From an uncultured Sphingomonas sp. (GTDB lineage: Bacteria; Pseudomonadota; Alphaproteobacteria; Sphingomonadales; Sphingomonadaceae), in the NCBI GenBank assembly GCA_934555855.1, contig CAKTFL010000042.1:1-10086 (forward strand): a DNA stretch of 10,086 nt, read 5' to 3'. The notes under the pieces were generated by a model. That model did not search any database. It was not told the origin of the DNA and saw only the letters and a program-made list of their open reading frames with translations. Positions 1 through 6,557 of the stretch are shown piece after piece (within the stretch, counting starts at the first letter, position 1; every line of letters starts with the position of its first letter). Both the position numbers and the translations under genes were made by a program.

Positions 1-423
1 GGCGTAGGTGCCGGCCTTGTAGTCGTACTCCACCGGCAGCCGCAGCGCGGCGTCCCGCGCCGCTTCGAACGTCTCGGCGACGACGATCGCGACGATCTGG
101 CCGGCAAAATGGATCTTCGCCTCCCGCAGCGGCGCAACGGTGGTGGCCATGTGCCCGCCATGCTTGAACCAGCGGCCCGCCTTGACCTTTCGCCCGACAT
201 TCTCGTGCGTGAACACCTCGATCACGCCCGCCACCGCCCGCGCCTCCAGCGTGTCGATCGCCTCGACCTCGCCCAGCGCCGGGCCCGACGTCACGAGATA
301 GGCATAGGCGGTATCAGCCACACGCCGGTCGGCGCCATAGGTCGCGGCGCCCGTGACCTTCTCCACCGCGTCCACCCGCGGCAGCGCCGCCCCGATCACC
401 CCGCGCGGCTCGACCCGATCCAT
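1..423 (-). CDS. PaoC-like molybdopterin-binding subunit of xanthine dehydrogenase/aldehyde oxidoreductase family (N-terminal part, runs off left edge)
   Basis: The reverse strand reads 141 codons from ATG at 423 and is still open at base 1. The N-terminus has the family's opening pattern LPRVDAVEKVTGAATYGAD (about residues 14-32), then AYLVTSGPALGEVEAIDT and the stretch HFAGQIVAIVVAETFEAARD (about 104-123), which resembles E. coli PaoC (YagR). In the family this large subunit binds the molybdenum cofactor and works with a 2Fe-2S subunit and an FAD subunit to oxidise aldehydes or purines; the substrate cannot be told from this part. The start is supported by GAGGAGG about 7 bases upstream. 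Family members run over 700 residues, so most of the gene is outside the window. Oddity: paoA- and paoB-type genes normally precede this subunit, but no trace of either lies upstream. Confidence 0.88.
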   Translation of the reverse strand, partial: MDRVEPRGVIGAALPRVDAVEKVTGAATYGADRRVADTAYAYLVTSGPALGEVEAIDTLEARAVAGVIEVFTHENVGRKVKAGRWFKHGGHMATTVAPLREAKIHFAGQIVAIVVAETFEAARDAALRLPVEYDYKAGTYA

Positions 424-531
424 CCGCTCCGCCTCCTCGCGACCATCACAACGACCGAAGCGACATTTGGAACCCGATCAGCCACTCCACGAATTGCGCC
501 CGGATTATCCGCCGGCAACCTGCATGCCCCC

Positions 532-557
532 GCCACCGAACCCGTGCCACCGAACCC
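532..557. repeat. Two tandem copies of a 12-base motif with 14-base period
   Basis: GCCACCGAACCC occurs at 532-543 and again at 546-557, giving a period of 14 bases. This is most simply a small tandem duplication in non-coding sequence upstream of the molybdoenzyme gene. No function is evident. Confidence 0.6.
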
Positions 558-564
558 TACCACC

Positions 565-837
565 GGGGCGGTCTGCAAGTCACATTGCTCCACATCATCC
601 TCGGGCGACCGGGCCGGACAAACGATCGGCTTGTCGCCAAAGTGGCGCCGGACCACGCAAGCGCGACGCTCATTCCAGTCCTCTTCCGGATCGATCTCTT
701 CAAGTTAGGCATAGGCACCGTCAAATCTGCCGTCGCGGATCACCTACTCGATCTCTGCCCAGCGGTCTTCGGCAACCTGCCGGTTCGCAGCAGCATCGAA
801 AAGCGCGGCCTCGTTCTTCGTTCGTTATGTCGATCAT
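565..837 (-). pseudogene. Decayed small gene of unknown function (frameshift and two in-frame stops)
   Basis: From ATG at 837 (weak GAGG upstream) the minus strand begins MIDITNEERGRA. A one- or two-base loss then shifts the frame, after which it reads LFDAAANRQVAEDRWAEIE, a TAG stop, VIRDGRFDGAYA, a TAA stop, LEEIDPEEDWNERRA and then VVRRHFGDKPIVCPARSPED. The segments between stops are charged, Ala/Glu-rich and protein-like, unlike the Arg/Pro-rich noise of the neighbouring frames. This suggests a former gene of about 90 codons broken by one indel and two nonsense mutations. I do not recognise the family. The far end is uncertain because the frame stays open to about 396 with less protein-like sequence. 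It could also be chance. Confidence 0.35.
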
Positions 838-1019
838 GCCGCCTCGCCATCCCCCGCGGCGAGAACATCTGAGCAACATTCTCCAACAAGTCAAGCGTGG
901 AGCGCAGCAACTGCCTCGAGCGGGCGCCCGGGTTTGTTCTCTGCGAGGCTCATTCTCGCGAGGATGGTGCCCATAGAGGAAAAGGCCGGGCACTCAGACC
1001 GTTGGAGAACTCGGTAGAG

Positions 1020-1180
1020 CGGCCGTGACGCGGTGCTCCATCGCCACGGACAGGCGTAATTCGCCTTTTGCGACGTGTACCTACGCGATATCGATGATCG
1101 GGTAGGTCTTGAACTTGCGCTTGGCCGCCTACCGAGAACAAGGAGGCGCCGGACTGGCAGAGTGGCACGCCGTCGTCAGC
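1020..1180 (-). pseudogene. Remnant of an IS481-family transposase (rve/DDE integrase core), inactive
   Basis: On the minus strand, 1122-1030 reads KRKFKTYPI-IDIA-stop-VHVAKGELRLSVAM. This closely follows the IS481 transposase core KRKFKxYPIGYFHIDIAEVQTAEGKLYLFVAID, where the first Asp belongs to the DDE catalytic triad. About four residues (GYFH) are missing in frame and the Glu codon of IDIAEV has become TAG. In another frame just upstream (1180-1130), ADDGVPLCQSG may be a worn trace of the LDDCLYALQ segment. Only about 50 of the roughly 320 residues remain and no terminal inverted repeats were found, so the element cannot move. The family call rests on motif memory; the exact ends are approximate. 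Confidence 0.6.
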
Positions 1181-1273
1181 TGAACTTCGCCGTCAAAGGC
1201 CGAACTGCATCGTGTGGAGGGCGGTTCGCGTTGGGCTAACAGGATCGACTGGAGCCGTCGGCTGACCGAGGCA

Positions 1274-1291
1274 GTGGCGGCGTTCCGCCAC
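1274..1291. terminator. Perfect GC-rich hairpin 57 bases downstream of the SDR stop codon
   Basis: GTGGCGG-CGTT-CCGCCAC forms a perfect 7-bp stem with a 4-base loop. It lies where transcription of the dgoD-SDR operon should end, but no T-run follows on the minus strand. It is at best a U-less or Rho-assisted terminator or a 3' stabilising stem. An overlapping alternative pairing exists (ACGGTC at 1290-1295 with GACCGT at 1305-1310). Confidence 0.35.
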
Positions 1292-1348
1292 GGTCGCGTC
1301 GCCAGACCGTAACGACCGGGGGATCGTCAGGCCGCGAAGGTGGGGGTG

Positions 1349-2086
1349 TTACAGCCGCCCCATTCGCCCGCCATCGGCCACCACGTCTTCGCCGTTGATG
1401 AAGCGCGCCCGGTCGGAGGCGAGGAACGCCGCCAACGCGCCGATGTCTTGCGGCTGGCCCAGATCGGCGGGATCGACCACCTCGATGCCAGCCTTGATGA
1501 TCGGGCTGTCGCGCAGCATTTGCGTGTCGATGGCGCCGGGCAGGATCGCGTTAACGCGAATGCCCCGTTCGCGCCCTTCGATCGCCGCGGACCGGGTCAG
1601 GCTGACCAGCGCCGCTTTGGCCGCGGCATAAGGCGCGACGAGCGGCGCGGTGCGCCGGGCATGGACCGAGGCAACGTTCACGATCGCCCCGCCGCGTGGC
1701 ATCCGGCGGAACGCTTCGCCGATCAGCATCGCCGCCCCCAGCAGGTTCTGGTCGAGCAGGCGCCGCCAGTCGGCGCCCTCGAGTTCGGCAATCGGCTTGT
1801 AGATCATCGCGCCCGCGACGTTTATCAGCACGTCGAAGCGGCCGAACGCGTCGATCGCGTGGCGCGCTGCCTGCGCGGCTACCCCGTCCGCAGCTACGTC
1901 GGCCTGCAGGCTGATCGCCTGTGCCGCGCCCGCCGCTCGGATCCGGGCTGCGCCCACGCCGTCGCTGTCCGCGCGCACGTCGACGAGGAGAATGCCCGTT
2001 CCCGGCTGATCGGCAGCGAGCGCGGTCGCCGCCGCCATGCCGATGCCGCCAAGGCCGCCGGTGACGACGATGCCGCGGCTCACCAT
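1349..2086 (-). CDS. SDR-family NAD(P)-dependent oxidoreductase, possible D-galactose (or other aldose) 1-dehydrogenase
   Basis: A classical short-chain dehydrogenase of 245 residues, the usual family size. The nucleotide-binding motif TGGLGGIG is at 9-16. D36 at the end of the second strand (LLVD) favours NAD over NADP. NVAG at 89-92 corresponds to the NNAG motif, and the catalytic tetrad is N114, S140, Y153 and K157 (YAAAK). There is no signal peptide, so it is cytoplasmic. Its ATG lies inside the end of dgoD (shared ATGGTGA), with GGGGAG about 8 bases before it, so the two genes are co-transcribed and probably translationally coupled. In this setting an aldose 1-dehydrogenase giving galactono-lactone, the substrate precursor for DgoD, is the attractive role. 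SDR sequence alone does not fix the substrate; fucose, arabinose or sugar-acid dehydrogenases of this family look similar. Confidence 0.9.
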   Translation of the reverse strand: MVSRGIVVTGGLGGIGMAAATALAADQPGTGILLVDVRADSDGVGAARIRAAGAAQAISLQADVAADGVAAQAARHAIDAFGRFDVLINVAGAMIYKPIAELEGADWRRLLDQNLLGAAMLIGEAFRRMPRGGAIVNVASVHARRTAPLVAPYAAAKAALVSLTRSAAIEGRERGIRVNAILPGAIDTQMLRDSPIIKAGIEVVDPADLGQPQDIGALAAFLASDRARFINGEDVVADGGRMGRL

Positions 2087-3267
2087 TCGCGCAACTCCCC
2101 GTCGGGGCCGCGCCAGGCGGGCGAGCGCCAGCGGTGCGGCGCGCGCGCCATCTCGCGCACCGCCGCCTCGTCGATCTCGACACCCAGGCCCGGCCCTTCG
2201 GGGATCGCGACGCTGCCCTCGGTGATGCGGAACAGGTCCGGGTTGTGCATCAGCGAGGCGAGGTCCTGCGCGGGACCATTATAGTGGATACCGATCGACA
2301 TTTCCTGGATCACGAAGTTCGGCGTCGCCGCGGCGACGTGCAGGCAGGCGGCGAGCGCGAGCGGCCCGATCGGCGAGTGCGGCGCGAAGCCGACATCGTA
2401 GAGCTCGGCCAATGCGGCGATCCGCCGCGTTTCCGAAATGCCGCCGGCGTGCGCGATGTCGGGCTGCACCAGATCGACCGCGCCGCTTTCCAGGAGCGGG
2501 CGGAAGTCCCACCGGCTGTACTGCCGCTCGCCCATTGCGATCGGCACGCTGGTCTGCTGCGCGAGCTGGTGGAGCGCGGTCACCTGTTCGCCGAGCAGCG
2601 GCTCCTCCGCGAACAACGGGCGCAGCGGGGCGATGGCGGCGAGCGCAGCGCGCGCCATCGGCTTGTGCATCCGTCCGTGGAAGTCGACGCCCACCTCGAT
2701 CCCGCAGTCGCGGACCTGGCCGATCCGCTCGACCAGCACGTCAATCTGGCGATGGCTCTCCAGCCAGGCCATGTCCTCGACCGCGTTCATCTTGACCGCG
2801 GTGAAGCCCTGTTCGCGGCGGGCCGCGGCGCCGGCTGCGAGGTCCTGAGCGCGGTCACCGCCGATCCAGGCATAGACGCCGATCCGGTCGCGCACGCGCC
2901 CGCCGAGCAGCTGGTAGAGGGGGACGCCGAGCTTGCGGGCCTTGATGTCCCACAGTGCCTGGTCGATCCCCGCGATCGCCGAGAGGAGCACCGGCCCGCC
3001 GCGATAGAAGCCCAGGCGGTGGAGCATCTGCCAGGCATCCTCGATCCGTTCGGGATCATGGCCGATCAGCCGGTCGCGCGCCGCATCGACGGCACCCGTC
3101 ACCGCCTCGACATGACCTTCCAGCGTCGCCTCGCCCCAGCCGACCGCGCCCGCACGCGTCTCGATGCGCACGAACAGCCAGCGCGGCTGGACCGCGAAGC
3201 TCTCGATCCGCGCAATCGCGTCCGACCCGGCGCGGCCAGGCGCTGTGTCGATGGTCGATGGATCCAC
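2080..3267 (-). CDS. dgoD: D-galactonate dehydratase (enolase superfamily, mandelate racemase group)
   Basis: Dehydrates D-galactonate to 2-dehydro-3-deoxy-D-galactonate in the De Ley-Doudoroff pathway; cytoplasmic and Mg-dependent. The protein follows E. coli DgoD almost end to end: RGGPVLLSAIAGIDQALWDIK, the ligand and base segment VDFHGR, AEEPLL, GERQYSRWDF, APHSPIGPLALAACLH and the closing WRSPAWRGPDGELREW. Counting from the GTG at 3267, D195, H197, E221, E247 and H297 match E. coli D183, H185, E209, E235 and H285 at a constant offset of 12. The frame also has ATG codons at 3300 and 3282, but neither has a good ribosome binding site, while AAGGAG sits 6 bases before the GTG at 3267. That gives 395 residues (382 in E. 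coli). It is the first full gene of the operon; the SDR gene overlaps its 3' end by 7 bases. dgoK and dgoA do not follow. Confidence 0.92.
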   Translation of the reverse strand: MDPSTIDTAPGRAGSDAIARIESFAVQPRWLFVRIETRAGAVGWGEATLEGHVEAVTGAVDAARDRLIGHDPERIEDAWQMLHRLGFYRGGPVLLSAIAGIDQALWDIKARKLGVPLYQLLGGRVRDRIGVYAWIGGDRAQDLAAGAAARREQGFTAVKMNAVEDMAWLESHRQIDVLVERIGQVRDCGIEVGVDFHGRMHKPMARAALAAIAPLRPLFAEEPLLGEQVTALHQLAQQTSVPIAMGERQYSRWDFRPLLESGAVDLVQPDIAHAGGISETRRIAALAELYDVGFAPHSPIGPLALAACLHVAAATPNFVIQEMSIGIHYNGPAQDLASLMHNPDLFRITEGSVAIPEGPGLGVEIDEAAVREMARAPHRWRSPAWRGPDGELREW

Positions 3268-3317
3268 GATCGTCTCCTTCATGGGATGCTGCCCCGGCAT
3301 GAACGCACTTGGCGAGC

Positions 3318-3347
3318 CGGCGGAAGCCGCCGCGCCTGTCAGGCGCG
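3318..3347 (-). promoter_or_regulatory. Pair of abutting GC-rich hairpins in the dgoD leader
   Basis: On the dgoD transcript, CGCGCCTG-A-CAGGCGCG (3347-3331) is a 17-base palindrome that would fold as a 6-bp stem with the leader ORF's UGA in the loop. It directly abuts, sharing two bases with, CGGCGG-CTT-CCGCCG (3332-3318). Because they share bases at the junction they cannot both form completely. This is the geometry of a leader that responds to ribosome position, but no T-run or other attenuator hallmark follows, so a regulatory role is inference. Confidence 0.4.
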
Positions 3348-3395
3348 TCGCTTCGATGAACGGGTGGCCGCCACGCGCTGCTCGTAGGTCATCAT
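3339..3395 (-). other. Short leader ORF (17-18 codons) upstream of dgoD
   Basis: The dgoD transcript carries ATGATG at 3395-3390 preceded by AGGAG, 5 bases from the second ATG. This is the best ribosome binding site in the leader. It encodes MMTYEQRVAATRSSKRRA and stops at TGA 3341-3339, inside a hairpin loop, about 70 bases before the dgoD start. It may be a regulatory leader peptide, or the stump of a deleted first gene of the operon. The dgoD frame stays open upstream here (HPFIEATRLTGAAASAG), so a single frameshift would have joined the two. The peptide has no run of one amino acid that would suggest classical attenuation. Confidence 0.4.
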
Positions 3396-3411
3396 ATCTC
3401 CTGGATCCCCG

Positions 3412-3444
3412 TCATAAGTATGATGTAAGATGGTGGCTTGGCAA
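3412..3444 (-). promoter_or_regulatory. Predicted dgoD promoter with overlapping palindromic operator
   Basis: Minus-strand TTGCCA (3444-3439), a 16-base spacer and CATACT (3422-3417) match a sigma-70 promoter at 5 of 6 and 4 of 6 positions. The palindrome TCATA-CT-TATGA (3423-3412) covers the -10 box, as expected for a repressor site. A GntR- or LacI-type sugar regulator would be a natural ligand-responsive partner, but none is encoded in the window. Transcription would start near 3410, just before the leader ORF. Confidence 0.4.
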
Positions 3445-3486
3445 GAGGAATGGCATCGAACGAGGAAGTCTGGATGTCATACCCAC

Positions 3487-3516
3487 TTGACCGCCGATAT
3501 AAAGTAAGACTTTATT
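3487..3516 (+). promoter_or_regulatory. Predicted promoter of the GH2-MFS-GH36 unit with palindromic operator
   Basis: TTGACC (3487-3492), an 18-base spacer and TTTATT (3511-3516) form a plausible sigma-70 promoter about 45 bases before the GH2 start. The perfect inverted repeat ATAAAGT-AAG-ACTTTAT (3499-3515), strikingly AT-rich for this genome, spans the spacer and -10 box and looks like a repressor operator. It differs in sequence from the palindrome at the dgoD promoter, so two regulators or two half-site spacings may be involved. Confidence 0.42.
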
Positions 3517-3563
3517 GACGTGTGGGTGTGCCGCGACCGGCCGCCGCATGACGGGGCTTTTGG

Positions 3564-6440
3564 ATGCGGGACGAACCTACTGCGGGCAATGTGACGCGAC
3601 GACTTATGATCCAGTCGCTGGCCGCAATGCCGTTCCTGGGTGTAGCCGGCGGTGCGGTGCAGGCGGCTGCGGCAGAGGCGGGCGACCAAGACCTGGCGGC
3701 GATCTGGCGCCGGGCGATAGACCCCGACGATCGTGGCGAGGCGGCGTGCTGGTTCGTGCGCGATTTGGGCGACACCTTGCCACTGCCCGGCAGCCTGGAG
3801 GCGGCACGGATCGGCAATCCGGTTTCGCCCGACACGCCGTGGACCGGCGACGTCAAGGATACGCGCTGGGCCATCGCACCAGAGGACGCGGCCTATCGCG
3901 TGCTGGGGCAGGTCAAGATCCCCTTCTTCCTGCAGCCCGACAGCTGGTATCGCGGAGCCGCCTGGTACCAGCGCGAAATCGAGATCCCGGCGGCCTGGCG
4001 TGGCAAGCGCGTGGCGCTGTTCCTCGAGCGGCCGCACTGGGAGACGCGGGTTTGGATCAACGAGCGTCCCTGCGGCCGTTGCGATGCGCTGCACGTCCCG
4101 CATCAGTACGAGCTGACCGGCATCACCCCCGGACGGCACCGGCTGACGATCCGCGTCGACAACCGGATGATCGTGGAGATCGGGCACAACGGTCACGGCG
4201 TTACCGATCACACCCAGGGCAATTGGAACGGCATCGCCGGCCGGATCGAGCTGCGCGCGAGCGAGCCGGCCTGGATCGAGCAGGTCGACCTCCACCCTCG
4301 ATTCGCCGACCGCACGCTGACCGTGCGCGGGACGACGCGGCGGCTGGCGGGGGCTGCCGCGCCGCGCACCGCCGAGATACGCTTCGGCGGGCGCGTCCGG
4401 CGCTCACCGGTGACGTGGCGCGCGGAGGAGGGACAGTTCGAGGCGAGTTTGCAACTCTCGCCAGACGATCCGGCCGCGAAACCATGGGACGAGTTCAGCC
4501 CGACGCTGCACGACGTGGCCGTACAACTGACGAATGGCGAAGAGTGGCGGGGACGGTTCGGTTGGCGCGTGCTCGCAGGCGGGCGTAACGGCTTCACGCT
4601 CAACGAGCGTCCGATCATGTTCCGCGGGGCGCTCGACTGCGGCATCTATCCGCTGACCGGCCATCCGCCGACCGACATCGACAGCTGGCGCCGGGTGATG
4701 CGCCGGGCCCAGGACTATGGCCTCAACCATCTGCGTTTTCACAGCTATACGCCGCCCGAAGCGGCGTTCGACGCGGCGGACGAGGCCGGCATCTATCTTC
4801 AGGTCGAAACGGTCTGGGCCAACCAGTCGGTGATGATCGGCAGCGGCCTGCCGGTCGACGCGTGGGTCCGCGCCGAGACCGACCGCGTCCTCGCCGCCCA
4901 CGGCAACCACCCCTCCTTCGTGCTGATGACCCACGGCAACGAGCCAGGCGGCGGCGATACAGCCGCGGGCGAGGCGACGCGCGACGCCTATCTGGCGGAC
5001 TATGTGCGCCACTATCGTGCGGCCGATCCACGCCGTCTGTGGACCTCGGGCGCGGGCTGGCCCGAGCTGCCGGAGAACGACTATCACGTGACCCCCGATC
5101 CCCGCGTTCAGGCCTGGGGCGAGGAGCTGAAGTCGCGGATCAACGCTAAGCCCCCGGAAACGCGCACCGACTATGCCGGCTTTGTCGAACAGCGCAGCGT
5201 GCCCGTCATCAGCCACGAGATCGGCCAATGGTGCGTCTATCCCGACCTGAACGAGCGGAGGAAATACACCGGCTACCTCAAGGCCAAAAACTTTGACATC
5301 TTCGAGGATCGGCTGCGGGCAACCGGACTGCGCGACCTGGCGCCCCAATTCCACTACGCTTCCGGCCGGCTCCAGCTGCTCTGCTACAAGGAGGATATCG
5401 AGAGCGCGCTGCGCACGCACCGGATGGGTGGTTTCCAGCTGCTCGGCCTTCAGGATTTTCCGGGGCAGGGCACGGCGCTCGTCGGCGTCCTCGATCCCTT
5501 CTGGGACGATAAGGGATATGTGTCCGCCGGCGAGTATCGGCGCTTTTGCGACGCGGTGGTGCCGCTCGCGCGGATGGAGCGGCGCGTGTTTCGTTCCGGA
5601 GAACAGTTCCAGGCGACGATCGACGTCGCCAACTTCTCGGCGACGGCAATCGGCGCGGCAGAGATCGGCTGGCGGATAGACGGGGCGGACGGCGTGCGGC
5701 TGGCCGGCGGCGCGCTTCCCACGCAGACGCTCCCGGTCGGCAACGCGCCGATCGCCCTGCCAATCGCGGCAACGATGCGTGCCGAACGGGCGCAGGCGGC
5801 GCGGCTGACCGTCACAATCCGTCGGAGCGGTGAGGTCGTCGCGCAGAACGACTGGGACCTGTGGCTCTATCCCGACGCCCCGCCGGCCGCACCCCGCCGC
5901 GCGGCGCGAGCCGATCGGATCGATGCGGCGGTGCTCGCCCGGCTGGCGCGCGGCGAGGACGTGCTGATCGGCCTGCCGCCGGCACGCGTCGCCAATTATG
6001 CCGACCGACCGGTGAAGACCGGCTTTTCGAGCATCTTCTGGAACACCTCCTGGACCGGGCGGCAGGCACCAACGACGCTCGGCATTCTCTGCGACCCGGC
6101 GCACGCCGCCCTCGCCGACTTTCCGACGGAGGTACACAGCAACTGGCAGTGGTGGTATCTGATGCACCGCGCCGGTGCGCTTCGGCTCGACCTGCTGCCG
6201 CCCGACGTGACGCCGATCGTGCGAGTGATCGACGACTGGTTCACCGCCCGCCCGCTCGGGCTGGTAATCGAAGTGGCGGTCGGCAGAGGCCGCGCGATCA
6301 TCTGCGGTTTCGACCTCGACGCGGGGGAAGACCCGGTGGGACGCCAGCTCGTCGCCTCGCTGGAGCGCTATATGGCGGGCCCAGCGTTCCGCCCCGCTGT
6401 GCGAGTGACACCTGCCCAGCTTCGCGCCTTGTCCGCCTGA
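3564..6440 (+). CDS. Exported glycoside hydrolase family 2 enzyme (beta-galactosidase/exo-glycosidase type)
   Basis: A 958-residue GH2 enzyme. Residues 1-37 are a Tat-type signal: TRRLMIQ (11-17), a hydrophobic stretch, then VQAAAAE, so it is probably periplasmic. The sugar-binding jelly-roll runs from about YRGAAWYQRE (129) through DHTQGNWNGI (215), followed by an Ig-like domain (about 240-335). The TIM barrel (about 345-640) contains RFHSYTPPEAAFDAADEAG (391 on), the acid/base E460 in THGNEPGG and the likely nucleophile E552 in ISHEIGQW. A second Ig-like part and a C-terminal domain (about 800-958, amidotransferase-like fold by resemblance) follow. The HEIGQWCVYPDL and LGLQDFPGQGTALVG stretches place it in a poorly characterised GH2 subgroup common in Bacteroidota; beta-galactosidase, beta-glucuronidase or alpha-L-arabinopyranosidase activity are all possible. 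Neighbours favour a galactose-type sugar. The start at 3564 has only a GGGG ribosome binding site. Confidence 0.9.
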   Translation: MRDEPTAGNVTRRLMIQSLAAMPFLGVAGGAVQAAAAEAGDQDLAAIWRRAIDPDDRGEAACWFVRDLGDTLPLPGSLEAARIGNPVSPDTPWTGDVKDTRWAIAPEDAAYRVLGQVKIPFFLQPDSWYRGAAWYQREIEIPAAWRGKRVALFLERPHWETRVWINERPCGRCDALHVPHQYELTGITPGRHRLTIRVDNRMIVEIGHNGHGVTDHTQGNWNGIAGRIELRASEPAWIEQVDLHPRFADRTLTVRGTTRRLAGAAAPRTAEIRFGGRVRRSPVTWRAEEGQFEASLQLSPDDPAAKPWDEFSPTLHDVAVQLTNGEEWRGRFGWRVLAGGRNGFTLNERPIMFRGALDCGIYPLTGHPPTDIDSWRRVMRRAQDYGLNHLRFHSYTPPEAAFDAADEAGIYLQVETVWANQSVMIGSGLPVDAWVRAETDRVLAAHGNHPSFVLMTHGNEPGGGDTAAGEATRDAYLADYVRHYRAADPRRLWTSGAGWPELPENDYHVTPDPRVQAWGEELKSRINAKPPETRTDYAGFVEQRSVPVISHEIGQWCVYPDLNERRKYTGYLKAKNFDIFEDRLRATGLRDLAPQFHYASGRLQLLCYKEDIESALRTHRMGGFQLLGLQDFPGQGTALVGVLDPFWDDKGYVSAGEYRRFCDAVVPLARMERRVFRSGEQFQATIDVANFSATAIGAAEIGWRIDGADGVRLAGGALPTQTLPVGNAPIALPIAATMRAERAQAARLTVTIRRSGEVVAQNDWDLWLYPDAPPAAPRRAARADRIDAAVLARLARGEDVLIGLPPARVANYADRPVKTGFSSIFWNTSWTGRQAPTTLGILCDPAHAALADFPTEVHSNWQWWYLMHRAGALRLDLLPPDVTPIVRVIDDWFTARPLGLVIEVAVGRGRAIICGFDLDAGEDPVGRQLVASLERYMAGPAFRPAVRVTPAQLRALSA

Positions 6441-6441
6441 G

Positions 6442-6453
6442 TGGCCGCGGCCA
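6442..6453. repeat. 12-base perfect palindrome right after the GH2 stop codon
   Basis: TGGCCGCGGCCA begins one base after the GH2 TGA. It has no loop and no following T-run, so it is a poor terminator. The rest of 6441-6557 shows no clear promoter, consistent with read-through from the GH2 gene into the transporter. Confidence 0.3.
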
Positions 6454-6557
6454 ACATCTCGTCGGGAATCGCCCCGATGGGAACCCGCGCGCCCAGGCTT
6501 AGCCAAATGCCCGCCCCGCGAAGATTAACACCGATGATGCGAGCAGGAGAGGTGCAG

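Larger units (their letters stand above)
424..1348. other. Gene-poor, decayed region between the molybdoenzyme gene and the SDR gene
   Basis: No intact recognisable gene lies in these 925 bases. Short open frames exist on both strands but none has a convincing product. Two minus-strand relics can be read: a small broken gene near 565-837 and an IS481 transposase scrap near 1020-1180, listed separately. A further 27-codon minus-strand frame at 974-891 has protein-like composition but no ribosome binding site. The region looks like the residue of insertion and deletion events separating two unrelated operons. Confidence 0.6.

Noticed and set aside
532..557. Tandem repeat considered as a CRISPR or phase-variation element.
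   Set aside because: Only two copies with a 2-base gap, no spacers, not in a coding region and no cas genes.
861..883. LexA-like box: minus strand GTTG-N7-GTTC inside GAGAA...TTCTC, downstream of a TTGACT (894-889).
   Set aside because: One mismatch to the alphaproteobacterial GTTC-N7-GTTC site, a poor -10 match (CAGATG), and only a decayed gene downstream; too weak to call an SOS operator.
891..974. A 27-codon minus-strand ORF starting MGTILARMSLAENKPG.
   Set aside because: Protein-like composition but no ribosome binding site, no recognised family and located in relic DNA.
1181..1312. Plus-strand open frame ending ...LTEAVAAFRHGRVARP before TAA 1310-1312.
   Set aside because: No start codon with a ribosome binding site, no recognised family and it overlaps the hairpin downstream of the SDR gene.
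1340..2284. Long plus-strand ORF (314 codons) opposite the SDR gene.
   Set aside because: Antisense shadow in GC-rich DNA; the minus strand carries a full SDR motif set over the same bases.
2134..3387. Plus-strand ORF of 417 codons opposite dgoD.
   Set aside because: Antisense shadow; the minus strand conserves all five catalytic residues of DgoD at exact spacing.
4404..6506. Minus-strand ORF of 700 codons opposite the GH2 gene.
   Set aside because: Arises from GC-rich codon bias; no recognisable domains, and the plus strand is a complete GH2 enzyme.
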